A program made the position numbers and the translations under genes. This document shows, piece after piece, positions 59,494-64,000 of a stretch of DNA of 64,000 nucleotides (within the stretch, counting starts at the first letter, position 1; every line of letters begins with the position of its first letter). The notes beneath the pieces were generated by a model. It was not told the DNA's origin, ran no database searches, and saw only the letters and a list, made by a program, of their open reading frames with translations. Source of the DNA: an uncultured archaeon (GTDB lineage Archaea; Thermoplasmatota; Thermoplasmata; Thermoplasmatales; Thermoplasmataceae); contig CP009479.1 in assembly GCA_000965745.1 (NCBI GenBank), forward strand, positions 506,457 through 570,456. Reading direction: 5' to 3'.

Positions 59494-61408
59494 TGCTCTT
59501 TATGCTGTGATGAGTTTTGACAGCAACACCGCTCCTGTAATCACCAATTTCACGCCCGGAAACGCTTGCTCTGCCTACAGCTACAACATTGTCTTTTGAG
59601 TCCACCACAATTGTCTCGTTTGAGGCCACAATGCCCCTGTCATACTCTGTTATGAACTTGAAAAACACGTTGAATCCCTTCGAGTTATATTCAGCGCTGT
59701 CGTCCGTGACTGAAACCCGGAGCCCGGGGTACTCTACTGCATCCCGGATCCTTTCGGCGCCAGCTACAGTTAGAGTGAAAAAACCATCCTGTGCACGCAT
59801 AGTGGCCAATATCTGGTCATTCAGCAGTATGTTCCTCAGCCTTCCTGTTGCACGGGACGTTATTATTCTGCAGCCGTCGGGGAAGAGTGCCTTTCCCACA
59901 CTATGCCCGAACTGGAGGTCGGCAACAGCCCTTATCTTTTCAAGGTTGAAATTCCTGGATTTTTCGGTAATATCGGAGTGATCCTTCATCTCTTTCTTCT
60001 CAAATACCCATCCCTTGCCGATTATCTTCTCCACCTTCAGGAGTTCATTCCGATGAAGCCTCTCATCAGTGATATCTGATGAGATGATCTGTTCAATGGG
60101 GTAGGTATCCTCAAGCTCAATGGGGACGTATGTGTTGCACCAGGGCACTAGGAGATTCATGTCATATTTTTCATATATGTCCCTGATAATTCCGTAATCT
60201 CTTTTTCCGGGGTTTCTTGAACCGAATGGAAGAATGACTGTTTCTTTCCTGTTCTCTGTAAGGAACCTCTCGGTGAATTCCGAAAGCCTCTTCAGAGTGG
60301 GGTGGCTGTTCGAGTAGCTGTCATAGTAATGAAAGGAGGCTTTCCTGTAAAGAGGCTCAAATCCCACCAGGTCGCCATTCCTTTCGAGTATGCGCCTGAA
60401 GGCCCTGTACAGATAGGGATGGCTGCGTGCCCTAGACTCGGCGTACTGCCATAGATTATTCTGGAATATTCTTTCCTTGATCTCGTTTATTTCCATGAAT
60501 ATGGCAGCGAGATTGTGGCGTGACAAAGCTGCTGTCCGTTCTTCACTTTCTGCATCCAGCAGTTCTTTTACTGTGTACTTACCGTATATCGGGCTCCATC
60601 GAGGAAGTGTCCTCAGCTTCACAAGGTCCCTTGTGCCATCGGGATAGAGCATTCTTCCGTCTCTGGCATACTTGACGTATGAAGCGGAATCGAAGAAGTC
60701 CACTCCAAGCAGGACCGAAATTGCCAGGAACATAGGGTGTCCTCCGCCGAACAGGTGTATTGGCTTTGAGAAATCCGAGTTCATCCTGGCCGTAAGAACT
60801 ATGTCGACGAGCTTGTCATACTGGTAAGATTCCAGAAGGGGCACCACCCCGCCCACCGGGAGATATCCTGCATCACTGGAGCTCATGAGCCTAGCCGCCT
60901 TTTCCCTCAGGTCCTGATATACGGACCCCTGCACAGGTCCGGCAATGATTTCACCGTCACCTACTTCTATTTCCCTCATTCTGCTGTATGTCTCATCGAC
61001 GGCATCCCTCGCCATCCCGTATGTATCATCAGGTTTCGAGAAAATATCCAGTATGGTGATTATATCGCTTCCTATCTTCCGCTGGAAGTCCACAATCCCC
61101 CTGTTGTCGTATTCCATGTCACCATATACGTAACTCTGAAACGTGCCGGAGTCTGTCATTATGGGCCCGTCAAAAGATACCAGGCTGTGGACGCCGTCCT
61201 TCAGTGCTTTTTCCCTAAGTGCGTCTGTTCTCCTTATAATATAGCTGTTGGTTATTATCCCCTGCGCTCCGAGAGATTTCATCTCTTCTGGCGTGATCGT
61301 GATCTTGTTGGGGTTGATTACAGGAAGCACTGTTGGAGTTTCAATCACCCCATGCTTGGTTTTGAACTTGCCTATTCTGGCCAATCCGTCTCTATGAACC
61401 AGTTCCAT
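59471..61408 (-). CDS. tgtA: Archaeosine tRNA-guanine transglycosylase, zinc cysteines missing
   Basis: Exchanges guanine-15 of tRNA for preQ0 in archaeosine synthesis. TIM-barrel catalytic domain with FDGPIMTDSGTFQSY (binding aspartate) and LFGGGHPMFLAISVLLGVDF followed by FDSASY (nucleophile aspartate), a middle domain, and a C-terminal PUA domain (last 80 residues, NILLNDQI... to FKFITEYDRGIVASNETIVV). The usual zinc site CxCxxC is replaced: the aligned segment reads LPRWSPIYGKYT, although the later histidine (RHNL) is kept. ATG 61408 (MELVHRDGLARIG) fits the family; the frame also has TTG 61432. Confidence 0.92.
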   Translation of the reverse strand: MELVHRDGLARIGKFKTKHGVIETPTVLPVINPNKITITPEEMKSLGAQGIITNSYIIRRTDALREKALKDGVHSLVSFDGPIMTDSGTFQSYVYGDMEYDNRGIVDFQRKIGSDIITILDIFSKPDDTYGMARDAVDETYSRMREIEVGDGEIIAGPVQGSVYQDLREKAARLMSSSDAGYLPVGGVVPLLESYQYDKLVDIVLTARMNSDFSKPIHLFGGGHPMFLAISVLLGVDFFDSASYVKYARDGRMLYPDGTRDLVKLRTLPRWSPIYGKYTVKELLDAESEERTAALSRHNLAAIFMEINEIKERIFQNNLWQYAESRARSHPYLYRAFRRILERNGDLVGFEPLYRKASFHYYDSYSNSHPTLKRLSEFTERFLTENRKETVILPFGSRNPGKRDYGIIRDIYEKYDMNLLVPWCNTYVPIELEDTYPIEQIISSDITDERLHRNELLKVEKIIGKGWVFEKKEMKDHSDITEKSRNFNLEKIRAVADLQFGHSVGKALFPDGCRIITSRATGRLRNILLNDQILATMRAQDGFFTLTVAGAERIRDAVEYPGLRVSVTDDSAEYNSKGFNVFFKFITEYDRGIVASNETIVVDSKDNVVAVGRASVSGREIGDYRSGVAVKTHHSIKSIKDPSEE

Positions 61409-61600
61409 TTCAATCAATTCTCTTCGCGTCAAAGGTTTTCCTTCACCTGCTGACCGAACTTGAATGCGGTGGGCAATAAATTACTTCGCAGTTCAGCGGC
61501 ATATATTCTTCACACCCATCAAGCTGTTTCATCCAGCCGGAATTACAGGTTCCGGATGCCAGTCAGGTTCTGTGTTGTAATCTAAGTGCAGTTCAGCCGT

Positions 61601-63373
61601 TCACTCAGAGTAATAATAATTGCCGGATTCCTTCTGGCTCCTGTCCAAGCTGCTGTCAGGCTTGTTTATCCTTGGCCTTTTCGTGGATTTGTCCCTCCTG
61701 AAGCTGATTCCGATGTTCTTCAGGAACCTGTTCATCCCTGTCTTCATGTCAGTGGGGCCGAATGATTCGCCACTTTTTCCCTGTTCGCCTGTAAAGACCA
61801 TCAGGCTGTCCGAGATAAGGTCGATGAAGTATACGTCGTGGTCTACTACGATGGCGCTTTTCCTGTTGTTTTCCATGGCTCTTCTTATCACCTTGGCGGC
61901 ATTCATCCTGTAGGAACTGTCAAGGTGCGCCGATGGTTCATCCAGCAAGTAGATGTCCGCGTCCCTGGAGAGTGTCAATGCGATGGAAAGCCGCTGCAGT
62001 TCACCTCCGGATAGATCCTCAACTTCATTTTCCATCATGTCGGGTATGTCCAGCGGGTGCAGAATTTCATTGTTTACAAACGGGTCCGTCACCCTTTCCT
62101 TGAGAGAAGAATAAAGGAGTTCACTCACCGTGCCCTGAAAATCTGTTGATATATACTGGGGCTTGTAGGCTATTTTCGGGGAAATTTCAACTTCTCCCGA
62201 ATCGGGTTTCATGACGCCCGCAAGTATCTTCATGAAGGATGTTTTCCCGAGAGCGTTTTTCCCCAGAACACCTATTATCTGGGTGGACTCTATTGAACCT
62301 CCATTAATCTTGAGGTGGAAGGAGTCCAGAGTCTTTTCCATGCTCCCCCAGTCTGATACTACTACGTTATGTGTAGTCCTCTTGTGGGACCTGTCCTGGA
62401 ACTTGATTTCATATGGGCGGATCCTGACATTCTCCTCCCTCAGGTATCCTGAAAGGAACGAGTTGATCGCCCTGTTGCTAGTTCTTGTTTCAGTTATTAC
62501 ACCATATGCGCCGCTTTCGCCGTAGACCAGGTGCACTGAGTCCGCGAGCCAGTCAAGAATTGCCAGGTCATGCTCCACTATCATGACTGTCCTGGTTTTT
62601 GACAGGTCCTGGATGATGTTTGCCACCCTGATTCTTTCGTTTATGTCCAGATATGAGGACATCTCATCAAAAAGATATATATCGGCATCCTTCAGGAGTG
62701 TCGTAGCGATTGCGAGCTTCTGAAGCTCTCCCCCTGAGCAGACTGATACATCCTTGTCTAGAGAGGATCCCATTGCCAGTTTGGAAACTACCTCGTCAAA
62801 TTTGCCTGAAACATCGCTGTTCCTCAGAATCTCGGAAATAGTGCCTTTGACGACCATTGGAATCTTGTCAACATACTGGTTTTTCAGAACAGCTTTTTTC
62901 TTTCCGTCATAAAGATTCTTGAAATAAGTACCCATAACTGTTCCCGCGTATCTCTCCAGAACTTCTTCCTTGCCGCCGGGTTTCTCGTAGTTCCCAAAAT
63001 TTGGAACAGTAATGCCTGCAAGAATGTTCATGGTAGTTGTTTTCCCCATTCCATTCTGGCCAAGAACGGCAGTAACCTTGCCCTCTGAAAGCTTGGGGAG
63101 GGAATATATCCTGAATGCATCAAGCCCAAACTGATGTACAAGATCCTTGTTTAGCTCATCCGGAACCGTTATGATCTTGATTGCCCCGTATGGGCACCTC
63201 TTTATGCATATACCGCAGCCTATGCAGAGTGATTCTGTTATAACAGGCTGTCCATCCGGGTCCGGAAAATCAATTGTCGGGGTTCCGCTTCTGACAGGTG
63301 GACAGTAATACTGGCACTCGTGATTGCATTTTTTCGGATGGCATTTCTCCCTGTCTAGAATGGCTATATGCAA
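61601..63373 (-). CDS. Ribosome recycling ATPase ABCE1/RLI
   Basis: Splits archaeal ribosomes after termination. Order: two [4Fe-4S] clusters in the N-terminal domain (CHPKKCNHECQYYC, then CIGCGICIKRCPYG), ABC domain 1 with Walker A GQNGMGKTTT and signature CSGGELQKL, hinge, and ABC domain 2 with GKNALGKTSF, signature LSGGELQRL and LLDEPSAHLD. 590 aa is full length. The start is TTG 63373 (reads HIAILDREKC after it); no ATG fits. It lies 9 nt downstream of a small unknown gene and is cotranscribed with it. The C-terminal tail is unusually charged and low complexity. Confidence 0.96.
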   Translation of the reverse strand: MHIAILDREKCHPKKCNHECQYYCPPVRSGTPTIDFPDPDGQPVITESLCIGCGICIKRCPYGAIKIITVPDELNKDLVHQFGLDAFRIYSLPKLSEGKVTAVLGQNGMGKTTTMNILAGITVPNFGNYEKPGGKEEVLERYAGTVMGTYFKNLYDGKKKAVLKNQYVDKIPMVVKGTISEILRNSDVSGKFDEVVSKLAMGSSLDKDVSVCSGGELQKLAIATTLLKDADIYLFDEMSSYLDINERIRVANIIQDLSKTRTVMIVEHDLAILDWLADSVHLVYGESGAYGVITETRTSNRAINSFLSGYLREENVRIRPYEIKFQDRSHKRTTHNVVVSDWGSMEKTLDSFHLKINGGSIESTQIIGVLGKNALGKTSFMKILAGVMKPDSGEVEISPKIAYKPQYISTDFQGTVSELLYSSLKERVTDPFVNNEILHPLDIPDMMENEVEDLSGGELQRLSIALTLSRDADIYLLDEPSAHLDSSYRMNAAKVIRRAMENNRKSAIVVDHDVYFIDLISDSLMVFTGEQGKSGESFGPTDMKTGMNRFLKNIGISFRRDKSTKRPRINKPDSSLDRSQKESGNYYYSE

Positions 63374-63382
63374 AAACTACAC

Positions 63383-63811
63383 CTATGTTGGGTTCCAGTA
63401 TTCGTCTGGTATTTCGTCATAAATCTGGGATTCCTTGTCTATATCTTTCCTCGTTTCCACAATCCTCATCTTGGACAATTCAATAATCTTGCTGACGTTG
63501 AGAATCCAGTAATGTATTCTCCATTCCCTTCCATCATATAGTGTAGTTTCCTCCCTTTCTGTCTGGAGGACACCTATATCTTCCATGGTGTAGAAAGCGT
63601 CCCGGTCCTCGGGTTCAAGCATGTTATCAATAACTCTGTCATTGTAGCCGAAGAAGTTTATCAGATGCTCTGCTGCTTCCACAGATTCTTCCTGGCTCAT
63701 CCTCCTTTGCTGGAGGCTCAAACCGGTTCCTATGGCTCTGGACAGTTCATCCAGATTAGTGAAATTCCTTGAGGCTTGTTCGGAATTCGAAGAGCCGTTG
63801 TTAGATTTCAT
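63383..63811 (-). CDS. Small acidic protein upstream of ABCE1, unknown
   Basis: A 142-aa protein with an N-terminal polar, Asn/Ser-rich stretch and a helical region (LSQEESVEAAEHLINFFGYN-like segment, then YTMEDIGVLQTEREETTLYD) that suggests a small helical or winged-helix fold. I do not recognise the family. ATG 63811 is used; the frame also has ATG 63820. It shares an operon with ABCE1 (9-nt gap), so a link to ribosome recycling or translation is plausible but not shown. A TTATTAAT element near 63862-63870 is the likely TATA box, giving a short leader. Confidence 0.75.
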   Translation of the reverse strand: MKSNNGSSNSEQASRNFTNLDELSRAIGTGLSLQQRRMSQEESVEAAEHLINFFGYNDRVIDNMLEPEDRDAFYTMEDIGVLQTEREETTLYDGREWRIHYWILNVSKIIELSKMRIVETRKDIDKESQIYDEIPDEYWNPT

Positions 63812-63969
63812 AGTAATCATCTCGAAGCCTTCGTGGTTAGGATAACCCTAAATGCAAGGGCATTAATAAGTTTAGCTTTTTGTCTACTTTTTGGCTGGTA
63901 TTCCGATTTATTGGCTTCATTTGGTTCATTTTTCCGTACATATATACTGAATCCGAGAATAAAAACCTA

Positions 63970-63978
63970 TTTTATATA
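63970..63978 (+). promoter_or_regulatory. TATA-like box at the right edge
   Basis: TTTTATATA followed by the window end. Spacing would put a start near 64000, so a plus-strand gene probably begins beyond the edge. The rest of 63821-64000 contains only AT-rich sequence. Confidence 0.35.
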
Positions 63979-64000
63979 CTCATGCGAATTTAGATATCAC

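Noticed and set aside
1-64000. CRISPR array or cas genes
   Set aside because: No regularly spaced direct repeats and no Cas-like proteins were seen.

Overview
The window looks like a piece of a Thermoplasmatales (Thermoplasmata, Euryarchaeota) chromosome of moderate GC; I cannot name the genus. The evidence is two tandem tricorn-interacting-factor aminopeptidases (F2/F3 type), archaeal-type GAPDH next to radA, family-B DNA polymerase, ABCE1/RLI, archaeosine tRNA-guanine transglycosylase, geranylgeranyl reductase, and many genes whose TATA-like box lies about 26 nt before the start codon (leaderless mRNAs). Genes inside operons more often carry GGTGAT- or GGAG-type ribosome binding sites.

Layout. 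1-3587: 5' part of a very large secreted, sequon-rich surface protein that runs off the left edge. 3736-14969: housekeeping block (GAPDH-radA, an ACT-domain regulator, membrane dipeptidase-like enzyme, surface beta-propeller, purE-purK, an unknown coiled-coil protein, a small membrane protein with an APC-like transporter, Sua5). 15128-20019: two M1 aminopeptidases sharing tracts of identical DNA. 20042-25014: one minus-strand operon of an SHMT-like enzyme, a four-CBS protein with an HPF-like C-terminal domain, TldD and TldE. 25015-25424: a gene-free stretch with a predicted, unidentified structured RNA. 25425-32334: PolB, a frameshifted amino-acid permease, and a penicillin-acylase-type exoenzyme with a small membrane partner.

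32342-51730 is a metabolic region for aldehyde and acyl-CoA oxidation: molybdenum-hydroxylase small, medium and large subunits (the large one about 6 kb away), two acyl-CoA dehydrogenases, enoyl-CoA hydratase, ornithine-cyclodeaminase-like enzyme, ADP-forming acyl-CoA synthetase alpha and beta, an SCP2-type thiolase with a DUF35 partner, an AMP-forming acyl-CoA ligase, a 2-hydroxyacid dehydrogenase, an SDR and an MFS transporter. An intact ISL3 element with a perfect 8-bp target duplication and a relic of an IS605-type TnpB lie within it.

51825-55722 holds an APC permease and a sulfur cluster (DsrE, TusA, sulfide:quinone oxidoreductase-like). 55810-57311 is an IS110 element with a readable candidate bridge RNA whose guide loops match the element ends and one flank. 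57450-63811 carries geranylgeranyl reductase, a DMT permease, TgtA lacking the usual zinc cysteines, ABCE1 and a small conserved-looking partner. No rRNA, tRNA or CRISPR array was recognised.
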